DNA of 64,000 bases, from NCBI GenBank assembly GCA_003313425.1, contig NHZP01000005.1:930001-994000 (forward strand), written 5' to 3'. The notes under the pieces were generated by a model. The model had not been told where the DNA came from and did no database searches. It saw only the letters and a program-made list of their open reading frames with translations. This stretch comes from Pseudopyrenochaeta lycopersici (Eukaryota > Ascomycota > Dothideomycetes > Pleosporales > Pseudopyrenochaetaceae). This document shows, piece by piece, positions 33,517 to 45,266 of this stretch. Each line of letters opens with the position of its first letter. Position 1 is the first letter of the stretch. A program made the position numbers and the translations under genes.

Positions 33517-33631
33517 ATGAGCAACGCCGACTTCTTAGGCCGTGCCATTGAGACGGTCAAGAAGGCCATTGAGACGGACACTGCCGGCGAATATGAGAAG
33601 GCATACCAGCTTTACTACAGTGCTCGTGAGT

Positions 33632-33662
<31 letters not shown>

Positions 33663-35134
33663 CCTCTGCACACAAGCAGCAGCCAGGCTAACGTCTCCCA
33701 GTCGAGCTGTTCATGCTCGCCCTCAAGTGTATGTGGCCACCAGCCGCGACGAAGCGCAAGCACAGGGACAAGGACAACCGCGCTGACCAGGACCAGGGGA
33801 GAAGAACCAGAAATCCAAGGAGATGATCCGAGGCAAGGTCGCCGAGTACATGGAGCGTGCCGAGAAGCTCAAGCAGCACCTGAACCAGAATGACGCCTCA
33901 AACCGCAAGAAGCCCGCAGCCATGGGCTCAAATGGCAAGGCGGCAGGAGGAAGTGGCAAGGGCGGAAAGTGCGTCTTGTCTGCCGTGGCCTAGCACCCAA
34001 CACACGCTGATAGCATGCAGGGACGACGACGACGCCGAGGCAGACGCCGACTCGAAGAAGCTCCGCGGCGCCCTTGCCGGCGCCATTCTGTCCGAGAAGC
34101 CCAACATCCGATGGGAGGACGTGGCAGGCCTAGAGCAGGCCAAGGAAGCGTTGAAGGAGGCTGTTATATTGCCCATCAAATTCCCCCATCTGTTTACGGG
34201 CAAGCGACAGCCGTGGAAAGGCATCCTTCTGTACGGCCCCCCAGGTACCGGTAAGAGTTATCTAGCAAAGGCGGTCGCGACCGAGGCAAACAGCACATTC
34301 TTCAGCGTATCAAGTTCCGACTTGGTCAGCAAATGGATGGGTGAATCTGAGCGGTAAGACACCCACGTCGGATTGTGCCTGTAAGCGTATCCTGACTTGA
34401 TCCTAGCTTGGTGAAACAGCTGTTCGGCATGGCCCGCGAAAACAAGCCCTCCATCATCTTCATCGATGAAATCGACGCTCTCTGCGGCCCCCGAGGCGAA
34501 GGCGAATCCGAGGCGTCACGGCGCATCAAGACCGAACTCCTCGTGCAGATGGATGGTGTGGGCAAGGACTCCAAGGGCGTGCTGATCCTCGGCGCAACCA
34601 ACATCCCATGGCAACTCGACTCTGCCATTCGCCGGCGTTTCCAACGACGAGTGCACATCAGCTTACCGGACACGCCTGCGCGGATGAAGATGTTTGAATT
34701 GGCTGTTGGAAATACACCCTGCGAACTGAGCCAAGGAGACTATCGGAAACTGTCTGAACTCAGTGAGGGTTACTCAGGATCTGATATTGCAATCGCCGTA
34801 CAGGATGCACTCATGCAGCCAGTACGCCTTATTCAGACGGCTACACACTACAAACCTGTATGTTTCATCATAACTCAAATTCCGGTCAGAGCATGTCACT
34901 AACACAGTGAAGGTTGAGGTAGACGGCACCACAAAATGGACTCCCTGCTCACCGGGCGATGCGCAAGCGCAGGAAAAGTCCTGGACAGACCTCGATGGCG
35001 ACCAGTTGCTAGAACCTCCACTGAAAGTGAAAGATTTCATCAAAGCGATCAAGGCTTCGAGACCGACCGTCAGTGGAGAAGACCTCCAGAGGAGCGCGGA
35101 CTGGACTAAGGAATTTGGCAGTGAGGGTGCGTAG
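33517..35134 (+). CDS. VPS4: Vps4, AAA ATPase of ESCRT-III disassembly
   Basis: Exons 33517-33625, 33702-33728, 33797-33968, 34021-34353, 34407-34857 and 34913-35134 give 437 residues, typical for the family. An N-terminal MIT domain ([36 protein letters not shown]) binds ESCRT-III tails. The AAA domain has Walker A GPPGTGKS near residue 173, Walker B IIFIDEID near residue 230, and the arginine-finger region [12 protein letters not shown]-terminal Vps4 element follows ([16 protein letters not shown]). The enzyme recycles ESCRT-III in endosomal sorting. Exon 2 is only 27 nt. Intron 1 begins with a GTGAGT donor followed at once by ten AGC repeats. Confidence 0.95.
33632..33661 (+). repeat. (AGC)10 repeat inside VPS4 intron 1
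   Basis: Ten perfect AGC units begin six bases after the GT of the donor, within the 76-nt first intron (33626-33701). It fills 40% of the intron. Confidence 0.95.
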
Positions 35135-35730
35135 TCGATCGGGATTGGGGGCGATATAATATCATCTTCCTGAGGCGCTTTGGCGTTCACATCTATTTGG
35201 CATAGCGATTTGGTGTCTGATGGTCTGGCGGAGGGAGGCAGAGCGGAATCGACTTGACAGCAGTGCCCTCCCATCATACAAGACGAATAGCGACTCAAAT
35301 ACCATCCACCTTAATATTGCATGGCTTTCATAACTTGAGCGCATGGCGAATCTGGGACTTGGGTGCTGGGAACCTACTTGACCTCATTCAGAAGGAATCA
35401 TCGACTAAACCATTTCTCTATACTACGCCGGACCGTTCCAGTCCCACTCTATCCTAACATAACGGGTGTGTAGAAGGAGGAACACAGGGGGAATTGGGGA
35501 ATCGGTAATAGCCCTAGCCAAAGCAAATATTCCAAACCTTTACTCGCCACGCCTATCCTCCATCACTAGTCCGATTTTGGAGCCTGGAGGCCTCTGTCAG
35601 CACTATGCTATCCTGACGTTGTATCACCACATCTCCCCTGCCCACAACATGAAATCAATGCCATTCTATGCTATCGTCCTCTCTCATGACTCCATTCTGG
35701 TGGGTACGCAGCCCTTAGCATATCCAGTCT
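35135..35730. other. Convergent spacer, no gene seen
   Basis: It lies between the stops of VPS4 (+) and the importin gene (-). A 90-codon plus-strand frame reaching 35738 overlaps the importin's last exon on the other strand and has no motif. Confidence 0.5.
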
Positions 35731-38700
35731 TTAGCTAAAGTATGCCTGTGCTGTACGTTGCTGTTCAGGGGTGAGTGTAGCAGCCGTCTGAGCAAGGTTT
35801 GTGCCAGTGGCTGTTATGAGTGCCTTGACAGACGCAACAACTCGCGTTGCTGTTTGGCCTTGAAGGGTTTCGGCTTCTAGAGCTTGTACAACGAAGGTGA
35901 AGACTTTGCCTGGTTGCGAGAATACCGCTTGATTTTGCCTACCCTTGGTTAGCCTGGACGACTCTCATTACCAGTGATTTGTGAAAGCTGGTTGCTTCTA
36001 CAAAGGTACGCAAAGGAACCCAAGTTGTACTTACTGCTCAATGAGCTGGGCGAGGAAGGCATAAGCGTACGGAGTCGCCTCTTCGTCGTTGATGATTGGC
36101 AGTGTATCGATCCAAGCTGCAGCGATATCCTGCCAATTCTGTACTTTGGCCGCATTATAATGTAAAATCTTGGCAATTGCTGCTGAGGCATTCTCGGTCG
36201 CAAAGATATCATCATCTGCTCGAGCATTCGGTCGTTGAGTGACCTGGAACAACATGGGGAGGGACGCAGCAGCGAACTCTGACCAAGCCTCACCCCCCTT
36301 GTGAGCAGCAACACCGACGCCGTATACTGCTGCCTGCCGGTTGGCAGGCACGTCGTCCTGCATGCCATCAATGAGCGGCTGGATAATGTGCTCGTTGTAC
36401 TTCCATGACTGTGGGCCGCAGAACTCCAACACGTCGTCGAAGATGCAAATCGCCCATTGACGCTGCGTGGGATCCTGGTTGATGACTGCCATCTTATAAA
36501 ACTCCATCAGCAGCTCCCAATGCGGAAGGAACGCGGTGCCCATATTTTTGAAAATGGTGTGGAATGCCTTGTTCATGTCAGACAAGAGATTCTGATCGTC
36601 TTCAATAGCAAACAAGGTCTCCTCTGAAGCCTCCTCACCATCCTCATTCTCAGCTTGCTCTTCTAGTCGCTCCTTGACACGCTCCTGGTAATCTTGTAGG
36701 ACAGAACGAGCAGACTCGATGAATGTACCCATATGTGTGCTTGTCAAGCAATTCCGGCCAATGCACTCCAAGCACTCATAGAAACATTGATACATCTCGG
36801 CGAGAGTATCGATTGCAGGTTCTGTGCTAAGAACTTCGAGCACGCGCTCGACCGTACGCTCCCAAAGCTGTCCGAGTTGGGTTGACTCCGGACCGTGTGC
36901 TTTCTTGTAGGCATTGAGAAGAGCTGGAACGCATTTTGCTGACGCTACTCGTACGGGGTCGTGGAAAAAGAAAGCCAACCCGGGAAGGGCGATTTTGTCC
37001 ATGATATCGTTGACGTAGGGTTCAAAAGCGTCCTCCAGCACCTGAGCGTAAATGACGATAAGCTCAATAGCCATGTGCTTGTCATCGAGCGTACTCGTTT
37101 TGATGCCAATGACCTTGCCCTTGAGTGGAACGAGCTCCCAGCCCTCCTCGTCTTGAATTTGAGCTACTTGATCCTCATCATCGAGTAACTGTATGTCGGC
37201 CTTGGCGCCAGCAAGCTCTGTCAAAGGTGGAATGACACCAGCCAAGAAAGGCACAAATTCGCGCCCAAGTACACGGCACATACGACCCCAACAATGGAGA
37301 AGATACGAAGCTTGTGGATCATCGGCATCTGACACACTGTTTTGAATCCGTCCAAGCAGTTGCACAAGATTTAACGCGTCTGGACCCATTCGATCCTTGC
37401 CAACAGCCAAAGCGATGAGTGTGGCGCACTCCATGGCCTTCGCCCTCAGTAACCGGTATTCCTTGGACTGCTCCTCTTGTAGGACATTGAAAAGAAGTGG
37501 CATCAAGGTGTCATAGTACTTGGAGAAAGCAGCCTCAGCTGAATCTGCAACAGTCGCGATCGTCGACAAAGCCTGCTCCTGGACAAAGCGCTTAGGACTT
37601 TGAAGAAGCATGAGCAGATGATTCAGTAGTTGGTCCAAATACGGTTCGAGAGTATTCTTCTCGGCTTCCTCGCAGAAGTTAACTAGGGCTGCGGCAGCGT
37701 GAGCCTGCACACGAGGCTCCGCCGATTCCAAGACTGGGATGATATTTGGTAATACGACTTGATGGTACTTCTCCTGCATGGTGCCAGCAAAGTCGGTGCT
37801 CATTTGGCCAACGGCATTGCAAGCAGCCCACCGCACCCGGGGATGTGCGTCCCGAAGGGCTGGTAGAACAAGATCAAGGACCTTGTCCAGTTCGCCTACC
37901 ATGAGTTCGCGGCAGCCTTCTGAGATGGCAGAAATGGCCATGAGGGCAGCATGCCTATCTCTCCAAGCGGAAGAGGTCATCATCCGTGGGAGCCAGTTGA
38001 ATGTTGGGGGTAGGATGGCTTGCCCACCAAGTTTGTTAGCCAGTCGATCCATGCACTGCTCACCAGCCACATGATTCGAGTCGCTCTCTTCGTCAAGGTC
38101 TTCGGACACGTTCCATTCCTCTGCATCGTCGTCATCAAAGCCAACATCTGTCATCAAAGAAAGACATTGCGTGACCATATCGTTGGTGAAGTTTTGGTCC
38201 TTCTTGCACATCTGCGGCGCATTGTCTGCAAATGTTGCCATTAGCTCCAATGCATTTTGCCGCGCCGTTTCACCTAGGTCCTTGTCCTGGATAACGGAAA
38301 TGCTAAACTGCACAAGGCTGTTGAACAGCGGCTTGAACATCTTGGGAGCAGCTTCGGCGAGGTCGATGAGCGAGATGAGGGCTTTTGTGAGAAGGTCGGC
38401 ATCTCCGGAATCCTTGATCGGCGGCAGGATGTTCAAGATCTCTGGAATGAGCGAGTAGTATTTGTTCTGGGCCTTCCGGGTTATGGAACGGAAGAAGGAT
38501 GCAAAGGCCTCCACGGCAGCGATACGGACCTGTGGACGTCAGTGGATGGCTGTGGTCTTCGGGCAGTGTCACGCACCGAAGTCTCGTTGTCGGCAAAGCC
38601 GCCCTTGAAGGCGCCCATGACGACGTCTTCATGCTGCTTCTCTATTATCTGCGGCGTGGTGGAGAAGATTCTAAACGCGTTCTCGCGCTGGGCAGGATCT

Positions 38701-39262
38701 TGCGACTGGCTGGCCTGGAATAGGGCTCCTAGGAGCTCCGGCCACGCCACACCTGTACCAGTCAAAACAAGTTCTTAAGCAGTCTACCCAGCCAGAGCCT
38801 TACCTTCATCCGTGTGCTGCCGCGCGAGCTCCGCTACAGCGTCTCCCACCTTGCCTCGCACCGACGCGTCTGTCTCCTTGGCAAGGCAGCCGAGGAGCTT
38901 TGCGCGTATCGCCTCTCGCTCTGCTGGGTTGAGGGTGAGAAACAGATCGGCCGTCTGGCCCGATTGCGTCTTCCGTGGCTTGGAGGACTGTCGCCTGAAG
39001 ATGACGGCGGCGAAGGTTCGTGTCTACATGGCCTTGGTAAGCTCTTGCCTGCACGCGGGCCCTGGCTGCCAGTACGTACCGACGTGTCTTGTGCCAGCTC
39101 AATTTGCTCCGACAAGCCCATCAAGAGCACATCGGGCCGCTGTGCAACCCATTCGTCGTTGAGCTGCTGCTCCGCGGTGGTTCGCTGCACATTGTCCGCC
39201 GACTGGAGGCCCTGCAAGAGGCTGGCCAGCGCGGTATGGACCTCGGCGGGTAGAACAGACAT
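35731..39262 (-). CDS. PSE1: Importin beta-3 / karyopherin Kap121 (HEAT-repeat nuclear import receptor)
   Basis: Exons 39262-39080, 39023-38804, 38752-38577, 38529-36035 and 35938-35731 give 1093 residues, close to yeast Kap121. HEAT-type helices run throughout. Landmarks include MSVLPAEVHTALASLLQGLQ, RTFAAVIFRRQSSKPR, FNWLPRMMTSSAWRDRHAAL, RVRWAACNAVGQMSTDFAG and a conserved end with GKVFTFVVQALE and TLQGQTATRVV. An acidic insert (GFDDDDAEEWNVSEDLDEES) is family-typical. It carries basic-NLS cargo, such as ribosomal proteins and regulators, into the nucleus, with RanGTP release. The last exon is found only by splicing from a GTAAGT donor to TAG at 35939. Reading through instead would stop immediately after the final helices. 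Confidence 0.93.
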
Positions 39263-39780
39263 TATGGGGGGTGCGTGTTTGGTGTTTGGCGGGGAGCGGC
39301 CCCGGTGAGCGGTGGGATCGTGTACGCAGGCAAGGGACTGCCGACAGTGGACGGTGTTTGCGGCCTAAATCACGGGACTGGCGCGTGTTGCTGAATGGAT
39401 GCAGGATACCAGGAGCCGCTGGGCAAGGTGCGGCAGGCTACCGTGTCGTCTGCCGTGTACTTTTTGTGAGGGTTGCTGTGGAAATTTGCTGCGTGTTTTG
39501 GCGGGGCTTTCGCGAGTCCGCCGCCTTGTCCAAAAATGTCCCTGGGGCTGACGAGCAGGGGTGCGTCGTGACCACAAACTGCCGCGCGCCGTCATTGGAC
39601 AGCTCCTGCTGACACGACATGGCAAGTCCTCAATGGGCAGCAGTGCGGCGCTCTCGATGATTATGACCATTACTATGAATTCCACTGCCGTCGCCTGCTA
39701 CTGCTCCAGGATATCATATACTGCTAGCGCGAACAAACACTACCCTCACGCTTATTACACAATACATAGCAACCTCATGT
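39263..39780. other. Promoter side of PSE1, no gene seen
   Basis: A 518-bp spacer between two minus-strand genes. Overlapping frames show no conservation cue. Confidence 0.5.
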
Positions 39781-41944
39781 CTACCGGTTGGACGCTCGGC
39801 CAAGCACAAACACTGCCACAATCACCACCGCCAGGACACCGATAGCTCCTGGGAGAAGGAGGTCGTTTGGTACACCAGCAATGATTTCCGGCTGCTGCGC
39901 CAGCGGTTGGGGCTGCGCGCGGCTCTTTGGTCTTGGCTGCAACTCCCCTTCCCCTTCTTCGTCAAAGTATTGCTTGCGCTCGCGAAGGACAGAGTCCGGC
40001 GGAGTGACGGGTCTGGCCAGAGCCGGTTGTGGGTTGACTTCGGCCACAAGTGGTGGCTTCTCCGGGTCGTGCACGAACAAATCAACCTTTTCGCGGTGCG
40101 CAAGGCGCGAAAGGCTGATTGCCTCGAAGAGGTCGTCGTTGGTCGTGATAGACACGGTATCGCCTTCATTGTCGAGGTAGCTAAGGGCAAACCCAGCCTT
40201 TGACATCTTTCCATCCTCGAAGCTGGGTGTGCCTCCAATCGACTCAACCTCAGTACCAAGCTTGCTGGCCACGTTCGCAAGGAGCTCCTCAATGCCAGCC
40301 GAGGCAACTACCTGCAAGCGGTGCACGCGGCCACTGGGTGCCTTGAACTTGAACGGAAACGGCACGTCTTCCAGAGCGGCGGGGGGAACACTGGCAACAG
40401 CAGAAGGGGGTGGTGACTCTCCGTGATGAGATGCAGACTCATTAGGCAGAACACTGTCCCCACGGTCCATCAGGCCAGGGCGGTGCTCGTGGGATATCAT
40501 CGATCGATGATCGGGTGTCCCGGGAACTCGACTACCACCTTCACCGGACATCATCGATTCAGTCTCGTTGTCTAGTGACAGCCAGAACTTATTCCAAGCA
40601 GGACCCTCACTGTCTGTCGTGCTGATATTGTTGATCTTCCAACATGTTAGCACTCAGTCAGCAGTCGGCCACAGATCATCCTACCTGGTCAAGCGTGGCG
40701 TATGTAAGCTTAAGAACATCGACCATGCCAACAATCTCTCCGGCGTCGCTCATAACGGGCAGGTTCAAATAATGTCCATCTTTGCGCTGTCAGCTTATCT
40801 GATGTACGCAAGACGTCTTCCACAGTCAACTTACCGTGCATCTTGCGAAGCGCAGACTGAATGCTCATATCCATGGGTGCAAAATCGGGATGCGGAGTCA
40901 TGACTCTGACAACACTGCAGGTAGCTGGATCAAGACCAGCAGCAATGACGCGGAGCACAACATCTTTGCTAGTAAAGATGCCAGTAATGGAACCTTGATC
41001 CTGCACCAAAACAGCGGTGGTGTGGTTTTCCTTCATGAGAGCGGCAGCCTCCTTGACTGATGTGCGGACAGACACAGTTGTTGGCGGCAAACCAGTCAAA
41101 ACAGATTCCAGAGTGGGCCCAGACATTTTCTGGCGAATCGCCTCCACATACTGGATGATCTGCTGCGGTTGACTTGAACCCAATTCTGCCTGAACGCCCT
41201 CCAGTGCATCGTAAAGTTTGCGAGACGAGCTGTATGCACGCTCGAGCTTTTCCATGGCGTCGTAGAAGCACTTTGTGATATCCAAGATACCCGAAATGTC
41301 ATGATTCTCGTCCATAACAGGTAAATGGCGGAAGCCCTTCCTGACCATAAGGTCTAGGGCATCAGTTGCACTGGTATCGGTCTTTGCACAGAGGGGGTTC
41401 TTGGTCATGATCTCCTCAATGGTGACGTCTCGCGCCTTGATGCCAGCTCCAACCACACGAAAGGCTAAATCTTTAGCTGTGAAGATCCCAGCAATGCGAT
41501 CATCGTCATCTGTGACCAAGACACAGTCCTCCCGCTTTGCAGCCATCAACTGTGCTGCTTCAGCGACGCTAGTGTGAGGCTTTATCTGAAGTGCGGGACT
41601 TGGTTTGAGGGCAAGAACTGTGCCCGGTGGCGCTTTTCTCGTCTGACGGACTCGTCCTCCAGGGTTCTTCTTCTTGTTCAAGTCTGTCTCGATCTTCCGT
41701 CGGATGGCCTATCGTTCGTAATAAGCCCGTGTCTGCAGACTTCATGAGCACAACTCACCTCATCCCGCTTCGACATTTTTGCCCGACTGGCGCTCAGTGT
41801 GGACGTGCCAGCATCGCTTTGGGAGGCGTGGGAAGTCTGAGGCTCCAGAGCTGGCCGTGGGATGCCGGATGGACTGTTGGAAAACTGAGCTGCAGCTGGA
41901 GTACGGCTTTTAGGTGTGCCCCGCATAGTACCCGTGTGTGACAT
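39781..41944 (-). CDS. CBS-PB1 domain membrane-anchored protein (Mug70-like)
   Basis: Exons 41944-41759, 41708-40835, 40779-40685 and 40635-39781 give 669 residues. After a Ser/Pro-rich N-terminus come four CBS motifs (LALKPSPALQIKPHTSVAEA, DLMVRKGFRHLPVMDE, LPPTTVSVRTSVKEAAALMK, DGHYLNLPVMSDAGEIVGMV), the ligand-sensing Bateman fold. Around residues 480-570 is a PB1 domain (FKFKAPSGRVHRLQVVAS). The C-terminus has a single membrane span (LLLPGAIGVLAVVIVAVFVL), so a tail anchor is likely. S. pombe Mug70 shares the CBS-PB1 order; its role there is poorly known. Which adenine nucleotide, if any, is bound cannot be read from the sequence. Confidence 0.88.
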
Positions 41945-42484
41945 TGTGGCGGCTTAAGCTGCTTCGCTGGCAGTGCAGGGCGACCTTGTTGGCGGTTGAG
42001 AGCCGGGAAGGTGAATGCAGCGGTGTCTTCAGAGGTTAAGAAGATCGGTTGCTAGGCGAGGGTGTTGCTCGCCAAAAACAAACGCGCTCGGGAAAACGCC
42101 GCAGCCAGAGCGCTTGGTCACAAGGTCGTCACAAGCCACGAATTGAGGATAGGGAGAGGATTTCATGTGTCATGACTACTAGAACTACTGCAAGGCATAT
42201 AGAGGTTCTTTTTTTTCTTGCACTCCTCGACACACACTTGTAAACATTGTCAGTAACGAAAATCGCCGTCACTGACGCTTGGCGTAGATTGATAAGATTA
42301 GATCGGGCACGGACCCTCGCTACGCCCACACCTGCGGGCAGTCGAATTTCGACCTCTCGGCATCTAAGAAACGAACTCCACGACAACCCTCACAGCTGAC
42401 TCTAGGCTTTCACATCTTCGGTGCGCACTCCGTTCTTTCGCCAAACGAATACATCGCTTACGAAAGTCTCAGAATCAGCCCAAC
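41945..42484. other. Divergent promoter, CBS-PB1 gene / RPS26
   Basis: 540 bp separate divergent starts. The half next to RPS26 should hold a strong ribosomal-protein promoter. No gene seen. Confidence 0.5.
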
Positions 42485-43060
42485 ATGGTCAAGAAGCGAG
42501 CGTCCAAGTAGGCACTGCCAGACATTCGGAGCTGGAGACAGAGGCGAGGCTAACACCACGACAGCGGCCGTAACAAGAAAGGTCGTGGCCACGTCAAGCC
42601 CATCCGCTGCAGCAACTGCTCGCGATGCACTCCCAAGGATAAGGCAATCAAGAGATTCACCATCCGCAACATGGTCGAGTCGGCCGCCATTCGTACGTCT
42701 CCCAACCGGCTCCTACGCACCATACCCAGCACGTTGGCGATAGGGGCACCTGGGACTGCGACTGAGGACTAACACGTTAGACAGGTGATATCTCGGATGC
42801 CTCCGTCTTCCCTGAGTACACCGTTCCTAAGATGTATCTGAAGCTCCAGTACTGCGTTTCCTGCGCCATTCACGGAAAGATTGTTCGGTATGTCAATGCG
42901 TCTCAGCAGCCATGGAGGGAGCCCAAATTCTAACACTGCGTACAGTGTTCGCTCGCGAGAGGGTCGCCGTAACCGTGCCCCGCCCCCACGTGTCAGGTAC
43001 AATAAGGACGGAAAGAAGATCAACCCAAACCAGGGAGCTGCTAAGACCACGACCGCTTAA
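42485..43060 (+). CDS. RPS26: 40S ribosomal protein eS26
   Basis: Exons 42485-42507, 42565-42692, 42785-42887 and 42946-43060 give 122 residues. The start [20 protein letters not shown] is the invariant eS26 N-terminus. The zinc-binding cysteines appear in [15 protein letters not shown] and [19 protein letters not shown]. The protein sits near the mRNA exit channel of the small subunit. The tail ([20 protein letters not shown]) is typical. It has four exons, with a 23-nt first one that contributes seven codons and part of the eighth. Confidence 0.97.
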
Positions 43061-43398
43061 GCAACAAACAATGGGTTTTGGGGAGTGAATGATCACGGCG
43101 CTTGGTGTGGGTCTTACGGTTCTTTCGGAATCTCATACTGGAAAATGCATGAATCCATGGAAGTTAGGGCAAATCAAAGCGACGATTTATGGTTGCAAGC
43201 TTGCTCGGAATGTGTTGCGACGAGCACCAAGAGCTAGCTATGAACTCGTAAACGAATATCCAAATCGGTCTGCACCAGGCAATTTCTTCTCGATGTGACA
43301 TTGTGTTGTCCTCTACCAGATGCGCGAATCATTTTTTTCATGTTCATTTCCCATTGCACTCCAATGTCATTATCATACGTATCATACATGACATCATC
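43061..43398. other. Convergent spacer, no gene seen
   Basis: 338 bp between the stops of RPS26 (+) and the VanZ-like gene (-), presumably 3' UTRs. Confidence 0.5.
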
Positions 43399-44305
43399 TC
43401 AGTCATTGCGTTTCTTGCCATCTCCCAAATCATCGCCGTCATCAAGCTCTCCCTGCGTTATGCGATTGGCTGGCTCTGGCTCTGTAGTCTCCCAATCTTC
43501 GGCATTCTCGTCCCAACGATCTAATTCTTCGTCGACAGTAGCTCTGACAATGCCTGATTCTTGTCCACCAACACTCTCTCCCAGCTCAATGTCTCGGTCT
43601 TCATCTCCCGTTACAGCCACGTAACCCCGCGCGGCCCGCTTCCGTTCCAGCATGCGCTTGTGGTACCAGTTGCACATTGCAAGCGCAAGGAGCGACCCTA
43701 GCACGTTGGCTACAATGTCGTAGTAATCGAAGTCGCGGTGTATCTGCCGCAAGTTAGTCTTGTCAGCCCTGCATCTTACGACCTGCCCACCCGTCCGCGC
43801 CCTCTCTCGAAACTTCATACAAGTGTCGCACTCAGACCAAGCATCTTATCCCTATTAACCTGATATTGAGATTATAACCTACAGGAAGGAGTCCCTGTAC
43901 AACCTCACTTGCAGCCCCTAACCCAATCGTGCACACAGTAAAAGTGAGCTGTAGTACTTTGCGCCTTGAAGTCTCCAATATCCAGTAGAAAGTGAGCGTG
44001 AGCAGGAAAAAAGCGACGAAATGTAAGACTTTGTCGGATTGCTTGTACGTTGGAATGGTGTAGTCCGGCGGTGAGAAGCCGGCGGCCGCTGAGATGAGTA
44101 TGAGGCCTGTAAAGGCGACTGTGGAGTGTGTGAGTCTGAGATCAGAATGAGAGACAGATAGGGAGATATTTGAATCTACTGGAGGCATCGGACCACCTCG
44201 GGCTCATGCACATGCGGTGAACCTTTGGCACCCCATTGAAGCATGCTTGGCATCATGAAGTGAGGGAAGACTCTACGTACCAGCAAAAGGTTTCCGGATC
44301 CGCAT
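43399..44305 (-). CDS. VanZ-like small membrane protein
   Basis: Exons 44305-44281, 44118-43883 and 43743-43399 give 201 residues. My start (MRIRKPFAV) is a 25-nt exon chosen because it joins cleanly to the first hydrophobic helix, AFTGLILISAAAGF. An alternative start at 44188 would use only two exons and a different N-terminus. The VanZ-like pattern is visible: SDKVLHFVAFFLLTLTFYW, then EVVQGLLP, then DFDYYDIVANVLGSLLALAM. The tail is acidic and soluble. Fungal members of this family are uncharacterised as far as I know; the bacterial name comes from teicoplanin resistance and implies no such role here. Confidence 0.78.
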
Positions 44306-45266
44306 ATTGAAATGCCTAGTGATGCTATAATTGGATAAAGGGCATGGTCCGGGGTATGTGGTATCTGAATGCAGGGAGCGGTGGTTGCGAAGCTGCAACG
44401 TTCCTCCCACGAGCTGGCATCTGGCGGAGGTGGCTGCGGCGTCCACCTAACTCTTTTTGGTGAAACATAGCCGATCACGTGGTCACAATGTTGATTGCTT
44501 GTCAAACCCACAGGGTCGTGGGTTTGGAGAAGGTCAGCTCGCCTGGGGAGCCTATGCACACGTCTTTGGAGAGGATTCAAGTCCTAGGTGGTCAAGTTTA
44601 CACATGCTTGAAAGCGAGCAAACGAGGATAGTAGCACAGACAGTGTCCCACTGTGCGCGGTTAGGTAAGCCGGCGGCCAGCATACTTTGAAGCTTCTGTA
44701 GGTGCAATGTGCTCATAGCGCGTTGATATTGTACTGCAGTCTCTTGATCGGCGCGATGACAGAGTTGCTGCTCACCATTCTCCGGCTTTTCCTTTGGTCA
44801 GTGTTCCAACAATAGGCAGCGAAGGCGAAGAAATTCAGTTTTGGCATCAGATGGCTAGTCAATGATTGCTCCAGCATCAAAAGTTCGCATGCGAGCGGAA
44901 CTGGGCAGTGGAGGTGCAGGGTGAAGGCAGCGTGGTCGCGTGTGTGGGCGCTGTCCATGGGGCTGCCGGCTGGCGCAGAACGGGCAGGCGCGCTAAACCG
45001 GAATGGCCGTACCTACTCCAAGGTCGGACATGTTTAATTCAACTCCTCCTCATCGCAAGCCGGCTGCACGTTCGGCCATCAAAGGGCGCGCCCACACAAC
45101 ATAATCCATCTCGAAGTCATCAGATATCCACTCGTTCGCCGCAGGGCTCCTTCCATGCTTGGTTTTACCGCATCGCGACACCTGCACGAGGTTGGAAGTC
45201 GCCCTCAAGGCGGTCCTTCCCTGTGAGGACGCTTCGCCAAGACCCCCACAAGCGACGACGACGGCC
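44306..45266. other. Divergent spacer, VanZ-like / SPT7
   Basis: 961 bp without a supported gene. A frame running into SPT7 from 45159 starts with TTG and is not conserved before the ATG at 45267. Confidence 0.5.
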
